Below, piece by piece: positions 1 through 7,631 of a stretch of DNA of 64,000 nucleotides. The notes under the pieces were generated by a model. That model made no database searches and had not been told where the DNA came from. It was given only the letters and a program-made list of their open reading frames with translations. The DNA comes from Verrucomicrobiota bacterium. GTDB taxonomy: Bacteria; Verrucomicrobiota; Kiritimatiellia; CAJWTS01. Where the stretch lies: positions 1 to 64,000 of the forward strand of contig JAQBYD010000010.1 of NCBI GenBank assembly GCA_027623315.1, in the 5' to 3' direction. Positions within the stretch are counted from its first letter, which is position 1. Each line of letters opens with the position of its first letter. Made by a program: the position numbers and the translations under genes.

Positions 1-297
1 TGAATCTCCTTTTGTTGAGCTCTAGCATATGTGCTAGATCCTAGAATGTGAAAACACGCCAGAATATGCATAGTCAAATCTAGTCAATTCCTCGCTAGAG
101 GATAGAACTGGACTGAGAAGCTGAGAGGCCCCCCCGACACCGCTCCCGATGGACCTGCCGTGCATCGTGCGTGATCCGGAGCCTGCGACTCCAACAGACG
201 GAACTACAAACTGAACTGTCACCGGATACGCGCAAAGTAGAAGCTGCGTCCCGCCGCTTTCCCCGCTGGACGAGGCGGGAGGGACGGATCGCAACCC
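1..297. other. Gene-free left edge with a short inverted repeat
   Basis: No convincing gene is seen before the antitoxin; the open frames here look like composition artefacts. The only structure noticed is a 7-base inverted repeat, TCTAGCA at 21-27 and TGCTAGA at 32-38, with four bases between. It could be a protein-binding site or the remnant of a terminator of a gene left of the window. The string GGAACTACAAAC near 200 matches part of the CCGG hairpin repeats found at 6.8 and 47.4 kb, so it may be a decayed copy. Confidence 0.35.
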
Positions 298-304
298 ATG
301 CTTC

Positions 305-339
305 TTGCGCAGGAACCCATAAGTGACTATAGTAGTCAC
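305..339 (+). promoter_or_regulatory. Promoter and palindromic operator of the Phd/PIN module
   Basis: TTGCGC (305-310) and TATAGT (328-333) are separated by 17 bases and form a sigma70-like pair. The -10 box lies within a perfect 7-base palindrome, GTGACTA (323-329) and TAGTCAC (333-339), with a 3-base centre. Antitoxins of this family usually repress their own operon, so binding here would block RNA polymerase. Transcription would start at about 339-340, directly on the ATG. Confidence 0.6.
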
Positions 340-588
340 ATGATAGCGAGTCTCAAGGAGAGCAAGGCAAGGCTGAGCGAACTGGTCGAACTCGCCTCCC
401 AAGGTGAAGAAGTTGTGATCACCGTGCGCGGTAAGCCAAAGGCCCGCTTGGGGCCGATCGATGAGTCTGCGGCGGCGGGGAAGGGGACCTGGGGGCGAGA
501 GTTGCGTGAAGCACGTGCCAGGTACACAACCGCTAAGCGCAGCACCTCCCGCAAGATCCTGAAGGACATAAGGGATGACCGGGCGTGA
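340..588 (+). CDS. Type II antitoxin, Phd/YefM family
   Basis: This 82-residue protein has the Phd/YefM fold signature: an N-terminal strand and helix (residues 1-20) followed by GEEVVITVRGKPKARL at about 22-37. In this family the N-terminus binds operator DNA and the C-terminus wraps and neutralises the toxin. ATG 340 was chosen over an in-frame ATG at 298 because it aligns with the family start and because the promoter -10 box and palindrome lie between the two. No Shine-Dalgarno sequence precedes it, so translation is probably leaderless. The stop overlaps the toxin GTG start by four bases (GTGA), which implies translational coupling. Confidence 0.85.
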   Translation: MIASLKESKARLSELVELASQGEEVVITVRGKPKARLGPIDESAAAGKGTWGRELREARARYTTAKRSTSRKILKDIRDDRA

Positions 589-1019
589 CGTATTGGGACA
601 CCTCATGCGTACTGAAGTTGTACGTTGAGGAGTCGGATTCAGCTCGTTGGCAGGACCGGGCCCTGGAGGAGGATAGTCCGCTCCTGAGTAGCGCGCTCAT
701 CACGGCAGAGCTGGCGTATGCCCTCGAACGGAAGGAGGCGCGCGGCGAGATTCGGCCGGGAGCGGCCAGGATCCTCAACGCACGGTTTCAGCGCGATGTT
801 GCGCGAGGACGTTTGAGGTTGATTCCCGTCGGCTCAGATGTGATCGACGAAAGCACCCGCATCGCCACGCTTTGCTATCGCGCGAAAGAGTCGGTGGCGC
901 TCAGAACGCTTGACGGGCTACATCTTTCGACAGCGCAGTTGCTTCGCTGTGGCGAGATCGCCTCAGCCGATCAGCGTATGCGCGCCGGAGCGTCTCTGTT
1001 GGGGATCAGACCCCTCTGA
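585..1019 (+). CDS. PIN-domain ribonuclease toxin (VapC-like)
   Basis: This 144-residue PIN-domain protein would act as a metal-dependent endoribonuclease. The acidic residues expected for a PIN active site are visible: Asp5 in YWDTS, Glu42 in TAELAYAL, Asp110 in LRTLDGLHL and Asp129 in SADQRM. It starts with GTG inside the antitoxin stop region. PIN toxins are usually paired with VapB or Phd antitoxins, so this is a standard module. Its RNA target cannot be inferred from the sequence. Confidence 0.88.
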   Translation: MTYWDTSCVLKLYVEESDSARWQDRALEEDSPLLSSALITAELAYALERKEARGEIRPGAARILNARFQRDVARGRLRLIPVGSDVIDESTRIATLCYRAKESVALRTLDGLHLSTAQLLRCGEIASADQRMRAGASLLGIRPL

Positions 1020-1045
1020 ACGAATATTCCGCCCCTCAATTGCCA

Positions 1046-1074
1046 TTGACACCGTGCATCGCAGCACGGACTAT
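1046..1074 (+). promoter_or_regulatory. Probable promoter of the Wzm/Wzt exporter genes
   Basis: A consensus TTGACA (1046-1051) is followed after 17 bases by GACTAT (1069-1074). The ATG of the permease is only 10 bases further on, so the leader would be about 4 bases long and lack a Shine-Dalgarno site. The position argues for ATG 1085 as the start and against the in-frame TTG at 1040. Confidence 0.6.
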
Positions 1075-1084
1075 TGAGCGCCTT

Positions 1085-1864
1085 ATGCAGGCGTTATTGA
1101 AGGATATCTATGCCCACCGGGAGCTGCTCAGCATCCTGGTCTGGCGCAATATCAAGATCCGCTACAAGGGGTCCGTAGTGGGGTTTTTCTGGACCCTGCT
1201 GAACCCGATCTTCCTGATCGTAATCTATGCGGTCTTTCTGGGACTTCTCAAGATTCAAGTCGAATTGGAGATCCTGGTGTCGGGGATCATCGTCTGGAGC
1301 TTCTTCGACATGTGCCTTGGTGACGCCCTCTTTATCATTATCGGGAACACCAACCTGATCAAGAAGACGGCGTTTCCGCGCGCCATATTACCGCTCTCCA
1401 TGGTGATCGCGAACCTGGTGAACTTCCTGCTGTCGCTCGTCGTGCTGGGCGCTTACCTGGCGAGCCGCGGACTGATCGCCCCCGCGTACTTGCCATTGCT
1501 GCCCCTGATCATAATTACCCAGGCGGCACTGTGCCTAGGCCTCGCGCTGATCGTCTGCTCACTCAACGTCTTTTTCCGCGACGTGGAACACCTGCTGGGA
1601 GTCCTCAAATTGGCCTGGTTCTTTCTTACACCGGTCATCTATCCCCTGACCTATATCTTCGATAAGCTCCCGCCGCTTCTCCAAAAGCTGGCGTTTCTGA
1701 ACCCGATGCTTGGCGTTGTCACCGCGCAGCGCACGGCGTGGATGGGGTCGGATCTCGTTGCGCCGGACCTGGTTCTTTTCTCGCTCGCGGTCTGCTGGGT
1801 CATTCTTTTCGTGGGTGTCGCCTATTTTGAGAAAACGCAGAAACGCTTCGCGGACGTTCTCTAG
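1085..1864 (+). CDS. wzm: ABC-2 type polysaccharide export permease (Wzm/TagG family)
   Basis: This 259-residue inner-membrane protein carries the ABC-2 permease features of O-antigen or capsule exporters. The N-terminal segment LVWRNIKIRYKGSVVGFFW leads into LLNPIFLIVIYAVFLG, and about six hydrophobic segments follow, including FRDVEHLLGVLKLAWFFLTPVIYP near residues 175-200. It pairs with the ATPase downstream to move an undecaprenyl-linked glycan across the membrane. No glycan assembly cluster surrounds it, so the exported polymer is unknown. The symbol is by family analogy. Confidence 0.85.
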   Translation: MQALLKDIYAHRELLSILVWRNIKIRYKGSVVGFFWTLLNPIFLIVIYAVFLGLLKIQVELEILVSGIIVWSFFDMCLGDALFIIIGNTNLIKKTAFPRAILPLSMVIANLVNFLLSLVVLGAYLASRGLIAPAYLPLLPLIIITQAALCLGLALIVCSLNVFFRDVEHLLGVLKLAWFFLTPVIYPLTYIFDKLPPLLQKLAFLNPMLGVVTAQRTAWMGSDLVAPDLVLFSLAVCWVILFVGVAYFEKTQKRFADVL

Positions 1865-1934
1865 ATATGAAATCAGCGAACAGTAGTCAGCCCTGCCATT
1901 CCGGGAGCGCACACGCCGCCTCTGCTCGCCAATC

Positions 1935-2031
1935 CCGTCGATCCATCCTGTCCATCCCGTTAATCCTGTCAGAAACCGTTTCGCAGCGTGCCTGCAGATA
2001 CGCTGGACGGGATGAACGGGATCGACAGGAG
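1935..2031. repeat. Inverted pair of GGAT-rich dispersed repeats between wzm and wzt
   Basis: The left arm (1935-1970) and right arm (2005-2031) are imperfect reverse complements built from phased GGGATNNACAGGAT-like words. The same words recur at 6717-6756 and 24241-24290, so this is a dispersed family. A large hairpin between two subunit genes could tune their relative expression, but that is inference. Confidence 0.6.
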
Positions 2032-2084
2032 CTCCGGGAATACACGCGCATCGGGACGATGGCTGTGCACGGGCTGGGAGAATC

Positions 2085-3272
2085 ATGACGGATTACGCTA
2101 TCCAGGTAGAGAACGTCAGCAAGAAGTTCAAGCTGCACGGGAAGACGCGCACAATCAAGTCGGCGGCGCTGGATGTGATAACGTCCAGCCAGCGACGCCA
2201 CGGCCGCGAGTTCTGGGCGCTGCGCGACGTGGACTTCAAGGTCAGAAAGGGCGAGACGCTCGGAATCATCGGCGCCAACGGCGCCGGCAAAAGCACCCTG
2301 CTGGCCCTCGTCGCGGGCACTATGGAACCCAGCACAGGGCAGATCTCGACCGAAGGTTCCATCTCGTCGCTGCTCGAGCTTGGCGCGGGATTTCACCCCG
2401 ATCTCTCTGGCCGCGAGAACGTCTACCTGGCGGGCGCGATTATGGGCCTCTCCAAAGCCCAGATGAACGAGCGCTTTGATGCCATTATCGAGTTTGCGGA
2501 GCTCAAGGAATACATTGAGGAACCTGTTAAACATTATTCTTCGGGAATGTACGTGCGGCTCGGCTTTGCGGTCGCGGTCGAGGTGAACCCCCAGGTGCTC
2601 CTGATCGACGAAGTCCTCGCGGTTGGCGATGCGGTCTTTCAGAGTAAGTGCCTGGCACGAATGGAGCAGTTCCGAAGGGCCGGGAAATCGATGCTGATCA
2701 TCTCGCACGACCTGAATACGATTCAGCAGGTCAGCGATCGCATCATGCTGCTGGACGAGGGGCGCGTTCTCGAGACCGGTAAGCCCAGCGAAGTCGTGGA
2801 GCACTACGAATTGCTCTCGGAGGAGAGGCATCGGCTCAGCTTGCGCAAGGAGTGGGGCAGCCGCGATGTCGTGATCACGAGCGTGGAGACCTTGAACGAC
2901 GCGGGTGAATCGTGCGAGATGTTCCGATCGGATGAGCGCCTCACCGCACGGATTCACTACGAGACGAAGAAGTCGATACCCTCGCCGGTCTTCGGATTCG
3001 CTGTCGCCGATGAATCCGGTCATCAAATCGCAGGGAGTAACTGCCAGGTCGAAGGCGCCACGCTTCCCGATCTGGACGGCTGCGGCTATATCACGCTGCG
3101 CATTCCAAGGCTGAACCTTGGTAAGGGGATCTACCTGTTGTCCTTCTCGGCCCATTCGCAGGATCACATGCAGAACTACCATCGCGTCGATAACGCATAC
3201 ACCATCCAGATCACCGAGGATGGAGGTTTTGATGGTGCGTACATACCGACACAATGGGAGTTGGGACAGTAA
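2085..3272 (+). CDS. wzt: Polysaccharide export ABC ATPase with C-terminal carbohydrate-binding-type domain (Wzt)
   Basis: This 395-residue protein has a nucleotide-binding domain with Walker A GANGAGKST (63-71), signature YSSGMYVRL (151-159) and Walker B VLLIDEVLAVGD (171-182), then a His switch in IISHD. The YSSGM signature is characteristic of Wzt/TagH/KpsT exporters. Residues from about 250 to 395 form an extra beta-rich domain ending near GAYIPTQWELGQ, like the Wzt C-terminal domain that recognises the modified end of the glycan. GGGAG precedes the ATG. It energises the upstream permease. Confidence 0.92.
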   Translation: MTDYAIQVENVSKKFKLHGKTRTIKSAALDVITSSQRRHGREFWALRDVDFKVRKGETLGIIGANGAGKSTLLALVAGTMEPSTGQISTEGSISSLLELGAGFHPDLSGRENVYLAGAIMGLSKAQMNERFDAIIEFAELKEYIEEPVKHYSSGMYVRLGFAVAVEVNPQVLLIDEVLAVGDAVFQSKCLARMEQFRRAGKSMLIISHDLNTIQQVSDRIMLLDEGRVLETGKPSEVVEHYELLSEERHRLSLRKEWGSRDVVITSVETLNDAGESCEMFRSDERLTARIHYETKKSIPSPVFGFAVADESGHQIAGSNCQVEGATLPDLDGCGYITLRIPRLNLGKGIYLLSFSAHSQDHMQNYHRVDNAYTIQITEDGGFDGAYIPTQWELGQ

Positions 3273-3280
3273 CGGCATTC

Positions 3281-3370
3281 GGCCCGGGGTGTTCACCCAG
3301 CCACGCCGGAAATCGACAAAGGTTGCGACAAAGTTGCTTCGGAAACAGGGTTCGCTTAATCTGGGCGTAG
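3281..3370 (+). repeat. Solo end of the CTAG-flanked repeat element
   Basis: This segment reads GTGTTCACCCAGCC, then AAATCGACAAAGG, GCGACAAAGTTGCTTCGG and TTCGCTTAATCTGGGCGTAG. It closely matches the right end of the element at 29772-30071. It stops only six bases before the nadC ATG, so it forms the nadC leader. Confidence 0.8.
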
Positions 3371-3376
3371 CAATCT

Positions 3377-4240
3377 ATGGAACTCACGATAACATCTCAG
3401 ATCCATGCGTTGATCGATCTCGCCTTGCGCGAAGATATCGGCAGCGGAGATGCGACGAGTGAATCACTGATCGATGAAGCGGCGACTTGCTCTGCTGAAA
3501 TCATAAGCCGTGGCGCTTACGTGGTCGCGGGGATTCCTGTCGCCGCCGCGGTCTTTGCCCGGCACGACGCCCGGGTCGTCTTCGAGGCGTGCTGCAAGGA
3601 CGGTGACGCCGTTGCTTCCGGCGATACGGTGGCGCGACTGCAGGGCCCGGCACGCTCCGTGCTCACGGCGGAACGAACCGCGTTGAATTTCCTACAACGG
3701 CTCAGCGGCGTGGCCACCCTGACGCGAGCGTATGTGCTCCGTGCCGCCGGACGCATCGAGATCAGGGATACTCGAAAGACGACGCCGGGAATGCGCGACC
3801 TGGAAAAGCACGCCGTCAGAAGCGGCGGAGGACAGAACCATCGCATGCGCCTCGACGATATGGCGTTGATCAAGGATAATCACCGCATGCTCTGGCGGCG
3901 TGACGTCAGCTCCGACGTGGGGCGCGCCGTATCCGCCGTGCGTGATAAGCATCCGGGGGTTCCCATCGAAATCGAAGTGGAGTGCGTCGCCGAGTTGAAG
4001 AGCGCGCTGGAACAGGGGCCGGATTGGATTCTGCTCGATAACATGAAGCCGGATACCATCCGGACATGCGTAGCGATCTGTGCGGGGCGCAGTAAAATTG
4101 AAGCTTCGGGCGGCATCACGTTAGACAATATCGAGCTGATGGCCGAAACCGGGATTGATGCAGTGGCGATCGGAGCCTTGACGCATTCCGCCCCGGCATC
4201 GGACTTCTCGCTCGAGTTCGTCGGCCCGGGGTCGCCGTGA
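3377..4240 (+). CDS. nadC: Nicotinate-nucleotide pyrophosphorylase (carboxylating)
   Basis: This enzyme makes nicotinate mononucleotide from quinolinate and PRPP in de novo NAD synthesis. The 287-residue length is normal. Conserved family blocks are visible: LREDIGSGDAT (17-27), DTRKTTPG (131-138), HRMRL (155-159), KDNH (166-169) and EASGGITLDNI near the C-terminus. No Shine-Dalgarno sequence precedes ATG 3377, and a repeat copy abuts it. It overlaps coaX by four bases. No nadA or nadB is present in the window. Confidence 0.96.
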   Translation: MELTITSQIHALIDLALREDIGSGDATSESLIDEAATCSAEIISRGAYVVAGIPVAAAVFARHDARVVFEACCKDGDAVASGDTVARLQGPARSVLTAERTALNFLQRLSGVATLTRAYVLRAAGRIEIRDTRKTTPGMRDLEKHAVRSGGGQNHRMRLDDMALIKDNHRMLWRRDVSSDVGRAVSAVRDKHPGVPIEIEVECVAELKSALEQGPDWILLDNMKPDTIRTCVAICAGRSKIEASGGITLDNIELMAETGIDAVAIGALTHSAPASDFSLEFVGPGSP

Positions 4241-5001
4241 GCGGCATTCTCGTCATCGACATCGGTAACACGGCGACCACGCTCGGCATGGCCGGCAGTA
4301 GCCGCGTGACGCGAATGCGCTCGTGTCTGACAGCAAAGACCAGCGCTTCCGCAGCCCGCCGATTGATTCGCGATGTTTGTGCTCGCCGTAACGTTAGCGG
4401 GGCGTCCATCGCGTCGGTGGTTCCCGCCAAGACCGGCCTATGGAAGGATGCGGTCGCCGGCGAGTGCGAGCGGAGCGCTTTCGTGGTGACCCATCGCGCC
4501 AGGATGAACATCACGATCGACTACCCCAAGCCCGCAACCATCGGCGCCGACAGGCTTGCCGCCGCGTGTGGAGCCGTCTGCCGGCACCAAGCGCCGGTTC
4601 TCGTAGCGGATTTCGGCACGGCCCTGACGATTGACGGCATCACCTCGGACGGCGCCTATGTCGGCGGCGTCATCGTTCCCGGTCTCTCCTTCATGACCGA
4701 TTACCTGGCCGAAAAGACAGCCCTGTTGCCCCGTATCGAGCTGCGGCATGACAAGCGCACGATTGGACGCAGTACAGAGCAGGCCATGCAATCCGGCGCG
4801 CGCCTGGGCTACCGGGGAATGGTCAAGGAAATCGTGCAGGAGATCCAGAAGGACAAGCGATTCACAAAGGCGACATTGTGCGCAACGGGAGGCCACGCCG
4901 CCTGGGCCACACGCGAGTCCTCACTTCCGTTTCGCCTCGAACCCGACCTTATGTTATACGGTTTGGCGAGGATCTATGAATTGAATAGTCAGCCATCATG
5001 A
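4237..5001 (+). CDS. coaX: Type III pantothenate kinase
   Basis: CoaX phosphorylates pantothenate, the first step of coenzyme A synthesis, and belongs to the ASKHA fold. The protein is 254 residues long. It shows the phosphate-binding DIGNT (8-12), GADR (103-106), DFGTA (125-129) and GGVIVPG motifs. The GTG start overlaps the nadC stop and its own stop overlaps the manC ATG, so the three genes form a tightly coupled operon joining NAD, CoA and GDP-mannose synthesis. Confidence 0.95.
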   Translation: MSGILVIDIGNTATTLGMAGSSRVTRMRSCLTAKTSASAARRLIRDVCARRNVSGASIASVVPAKTGLWKDAVAGECERSAFVVTHRARMNITIDYPKPATIGADRLAAACGAVCRHQAPVLVADFGTALTIDGITSDGAYVGGVIVPGLSFMTDYLAEKTALLPRIELRHDKRTIGRSTEQAMQSGARLGYRGMVKEIVQEIQKDKRFTKATLCATGGHAAWATRESSLPFRLEPDLMLYGLARIYELNSQPS

Positions 5002-6083
5002 TCGATAACGCATACGCAATCATTATGGCGGGAGGAAAAGGGGAGCGCTTCTGGCCCCTGAGTACATCCAAGTCCCCCAAGCAGGTATTGACCCTGTTCG
5101 GCGACAAGTCACTGCTCGCCGAGGCGGTCGATCGAATCAGCCCGGTCATTCCGCCCGAGCGGGTCTTCGTGATTACGAGTGCCGATCTCGTGGATGTAAC
5201 GCGCGCCGCGGCGCCGCAGTTGCCCGTGCAGAACGTGATCGGGGAACCGATGGGTCGCGATACCGCCGCCGCGGTCGCCTGCGGACTGGCGCTCGTCAAA
5301 GCACGCGCTCCGGATGGAGCCTTTGCGGTCCTCACGGCCGACCATATCATCCGCGACGATCAGCTTTTCAGGAACACCATCGAGGATAGTCTTCGTGCGG
5401 CGCTGGATTCGGATATCCTCATGACGATCGGCATACAACCCACTTTCCCCAGTACCGGTTTCGGCTATATCGAAGCTGGAGATGCATATCCGCGAGAGGG
5501 GGACACGGCTTTCAGCAGGGCCGTACGGTTCGTCGAGAAACCTGACGAAGCCACGGCGCAGACCTACATTGCTTCGGGGAACTACTATTGGAACTCAGGA
5601 ATGTTCCTCTGGTCCGTCAGGGCACTGGAGGAGGCGTTCAAGGCGCATCGTCCGCCCCTGTACGATCTGGTGCAACGCCTGTCCGCCGTCGAGGCGGGGA
5701 CTGCCTTTGAGACCGCCCTCGGGACTGAATATCCTAAGCTCGAGAAGATCTCGATCGACTATGCGCTCATGGAGAAGGCCGACAACATCGTCATGGCGCG
5801 TGGCGTCTTCGAGTGGCACGACGTCGGGGCCTGGCCTGCCGTGGCCGATCATTTTCCGGAAGATGAGGCAGGTAACGTCATTCGCGGGCAGTGCGAGCAG
5901 GTGGACTCTTCGTCGAACATCGTGATCTCCGAGGGGCATCTGACGGCCCTGATCGGGGTCAAAGACCTGGTCGTGATACAGGCGGAGGGGGCCACCCTGG
6001 TCTGCCCGCGCGACCGCGCGCAGGACGTAAAGCAGATCGTCACGCTGCTTCGTGAGAAGGGGCAGCACGATCGCCTCCTCTAG
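4998..6083 (+). CDS. manC: Mannose-1-phosphate guanylyltransferase
   Basis: This enzyme makes GDP-mannose from GTP and mannose 1-phosphate for glycan synthesis. The N-terminus carries the nucleotidyltransferase signature AGGKGERFWPLS (11-22) and PKQ (27-29). FVEKP is visible mid-protein and DVGAWPAV late. At 361 residues it is the short single-domain form without a C-terminal phosphomannose isomerase domain. ATG 4998 overlaps the coaX stop. It probably supplies the sugar nucleotide for the glycans handled by the nearby exporter. Confidence 0.93.
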   Translation: MIDNAYAIIMAGGKGERFWPLSTSKSPKQVLTLFGDKSLLAEAVDRISPVIPPERVFVITSADLVDVTRAAAPQLPVQNVIGEPMGRDTAAAVACGLALVKARAPDGAFAVLTADHIIRDDQLFRNTIEDSLRAALDSDILMTIGIQPTFPSTGFGYIEAGDAYPREGDTAFSRAVRFVEKPDEATAQTYIASGNYYWNSGMFLWSVRALEEAFKAHRPPLYDLVQRLSAVEAGTAFETALGTEYPKLEKISIDYALMEKADNIVMARGVFEWHDVGAWPAVADHFPEDEAGNVIRGQCEQVDSSSNIVISEGHLTALIGVKDLVVIQAEGATLVCPRDRAQDVKQIVTLLREKGQHDRLL

Positions 6084-6103
6084 AACGCTGCCGATTTTTT
6101 TGG

Positions 6104-6178
6104 CCCACGAATCACGCGAATCGACACGAATGAAGCGGAGCGATGGACCGCGGATTGCGCGGATATACGCGGATGATT
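6104..6178. repeat. Phased CGCGGAT/CACGAAT degenerate repeat
   Basis: Two short runs face each other: CACGAATCACGCGAATCGAC and, further on, CGCGGATTGCGCGGATATAC. Each is built of 9 to 12 base units around GAT or AAT, related in style to the GGAT repeat family. It lies between manC and ruvX and has no coding potential. Confidence 0.5.
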
Positions 6179-6246
6179 CGAGGGCGGGGCGGTACCCCGG
6201 CCCTCACTCATCCAGTGCACAGGGCCGGAGGCCCCGCTGACTCGCC

Positions 6247-6663
6247 ATGGCACGCACTCTTGGTATTGATTACGGCCGCGTACGCGTCGGCTTCGCGGTG
6301 AGCGATGAACTCGGAATCATCTCTACGCCGCTGGATGTGGCGACCGTCACGGGCATGACCCAGGCGGTTGCGGCCACCACGGACCGGCTCCGGCAAACCG
6401 ACGCCACCGAAGTCGTTGTCGGTCAGCCCTTGAACATGGATGGCAGCGAATCGGAGCTCTCGCGCGAGGTCGAGCTCTTCATTGACAAGCTCAAGCAGGA
6501 GACCGATGTGCCCATTCACCAGTGGGACGAACGCATGACATCCATGCAGGCCGAGCGTGTGCTGATCGAAGGAAACGTATCGCGCGAGAAACGCAAGAAA
6601 GTGAAAGACAAACTGGCCGCGCAACTGATTCTTCAAAGCTACCTGGATTCAATCAGTTTCTAA
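6247..6663 (+). CDS. ruvX: RuvX/YqgF-family RNase H-like nuclease
   Basis: This 138-residue RNase H-fold protein has LGIDYGRVRVGFAVSD (5-20), where Asp8 is the expected catalytic residue, VVGQPLNMDGSES in the middle, and QWDERMTS near residue 95. Family members act in 16S rRNA 5-prime maturation and have been proposed as Holliday-junction resolvases. Length and motifs are complete. A repeat-rich gap of about 200 bases follows before truA. Confidence 0.92.
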   Translation: MARTLGIDYGRVRVGFAVSDELGIISTPLDVATVTGMTQAVAATTDRLRQTDATEVVVGQPLNMDGSESELSREVELFIDKLKQETDVPIHQWDERMTSMQAERVLIEGNVSREKRKKVKDKLAAQLILQSYLDSISF

Positions 6664-6716
6664 TGGCATCGTTCCGAGCCTGTCCAGCTTGCTCGATTCC
6701 CGCGCACCAGAATTCT

Positions 6717-6756
6717 GGACGGGATCGACAGGATTAACAGGATGGATCTACAGGAT
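6717..6756 (+). repeat. GGAT-type phased dispersed repeat
   Basis: Successive words GGGATCGACA, GGATTAACA and GGATGGATCTACAGGAT form a short tandem-like run. The same wording appears on the opposite strand at 1935-1970 and in degenerate form at 24241-24290. There is no coding potential. Confidence 0.7.
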
Positions 6757-6772
6757 ATGTTGGGTACGAAAA

Positions 6773-6847
6773 GTTCGTAGTTCCTTTAGGCGGTGGGTAT
6801 CTTGCGAACGGCACCGCACCAGACCGGCTAAAGCCGGAACTACAAAC
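6773..6847. repeat. CCGGCTNAAGCCGGAACTAC inverted-repeat element, copy A
   Basis: The left arm GTTCGTAGTTCCTTTAGGCGG (6773-6793) is the approximate reverse complement of the right arm at 6821-6847, which contains CCGGCTAAAGCCGGAACTAC. A second copy with its arms in the opposite order lies at 47401-47480. The element ends 12 bases before the truA ATG. Confidence 0.75.
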
Positions 6848-6859
6848 GTTTATCTTCAC

Positions 6860-7597
6860 ATGAGACGACACAAATTCATAATTTCGTACGATGGCACCAA
6901 CTATGCCGGCTGGCAGCGACAGCCGAATGGGACGTCTATCCAGGAAATGGTTGAGGGTGCCCTGGCTCAAATTGTCGGAGACAAGATCAGGATCTTTGGC
7001 AGCGGACGCACCGACCGGGGCGTACACGCCCGCGGACAGGTTGCCCACGCCGACTTGTCCACGTCAGTCGTCCGGGCAGAACTGACGCACTCGCTCAACG
7101 CCGTTCTTCCGGAGGACATTCGCATCGTGCGCATCTCGCGAACGGTCGCCGACTTTGACGCTCGCAAGAGCGCGCGAGAGAAGGAGTACCGATACCTGAT
7201 ATGGGACGACCCGGTGCTGCCGCCGTTCATTCGCACCTATCGTGCCCACCGTCGCAAGGCCCTGGATGTCGACGCCATGCAGAAAGCCGCACGGCACCTC
7301 GAAGGACGGCATGACTTCGCCGCGTTCACGGCCAACTCCAATCGCCCGATCGGGAGTACCACGCGCATGCTGCACGAGCTGAGCATCCGTCGCCGGGGTC
7401 ATGAGGTCATCATCATTGCGCGCGGCGAAGGCTTCCTCTACAAAATGGTACGCAGCCTCGCCGGCTTCCTGATCCGGGTGGGGGAGGGGCGTGTCAGCCC
7501 GTCCGAGGCCCGAACACTCCTGGCGGGTGGAAAGCGAACGGCGAGGGTGCCGACGGCGCCGCCACAAGGCCTCTTCCTGTGGTCCGTGCGCTATTGA
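6860..7597 (+). CDS. truA: tRNA pseudouridine(38-40) synthase
   Basis: TruA isomerises uridines 38 to 40 in the tRNA anticodon arm. The 245-residue protein begins MRRHKFIISYDGTNYAGWQ and carries the signature GSGRTDRGVHARGQ with catalytic Asp52. RREYRYLIWDDP-like and FLYKMVRSLAGFLIRVGEG blocks are also recognisable. A longer open frame starts at 6689, but it translates repeat DNA, so ATG 6860 is chosen. Confidence 0.95.
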   Translation: MRRHKFIISYDGTNYAGWQRQPNGTSIQEMVEGALAQIVGDKIRIFGSGRTDRGVHARGQVAHADLSTSVVRAELTHSLNAVLPEDIRIVRISRTVADFDARKSAREKEYRYLIWDDPVLPPFIRTYRAHRRKALDVDAMQKAARHLEGRHDFAAFTANSNRPIGSTTRMLHELSIRRRGHEVIIIARGEGFLYKMVRSLAGFLIRVGEGRVSPSEARTLLAGGKRTARVPTAPPQGLFLWSVRY

Positions 7598-7631
7598 GCT
7601 GCCGCTCACTCCGTGATAAGGTTTCCCGTTT

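Noticed and set aside
34-606. A 190-residue minus-strand frame at the left edge
   Set aside because: It covers the Phd antitoxin and the start of the toxin on the other strand and shows no family motifs.
1867-2088. A 73-residue open frame between wzm and wzt whose stop overlaps the wzt ATG
   Set aside because: It mostly translates the GGAT repeats in both orientations and has no recognisable family.
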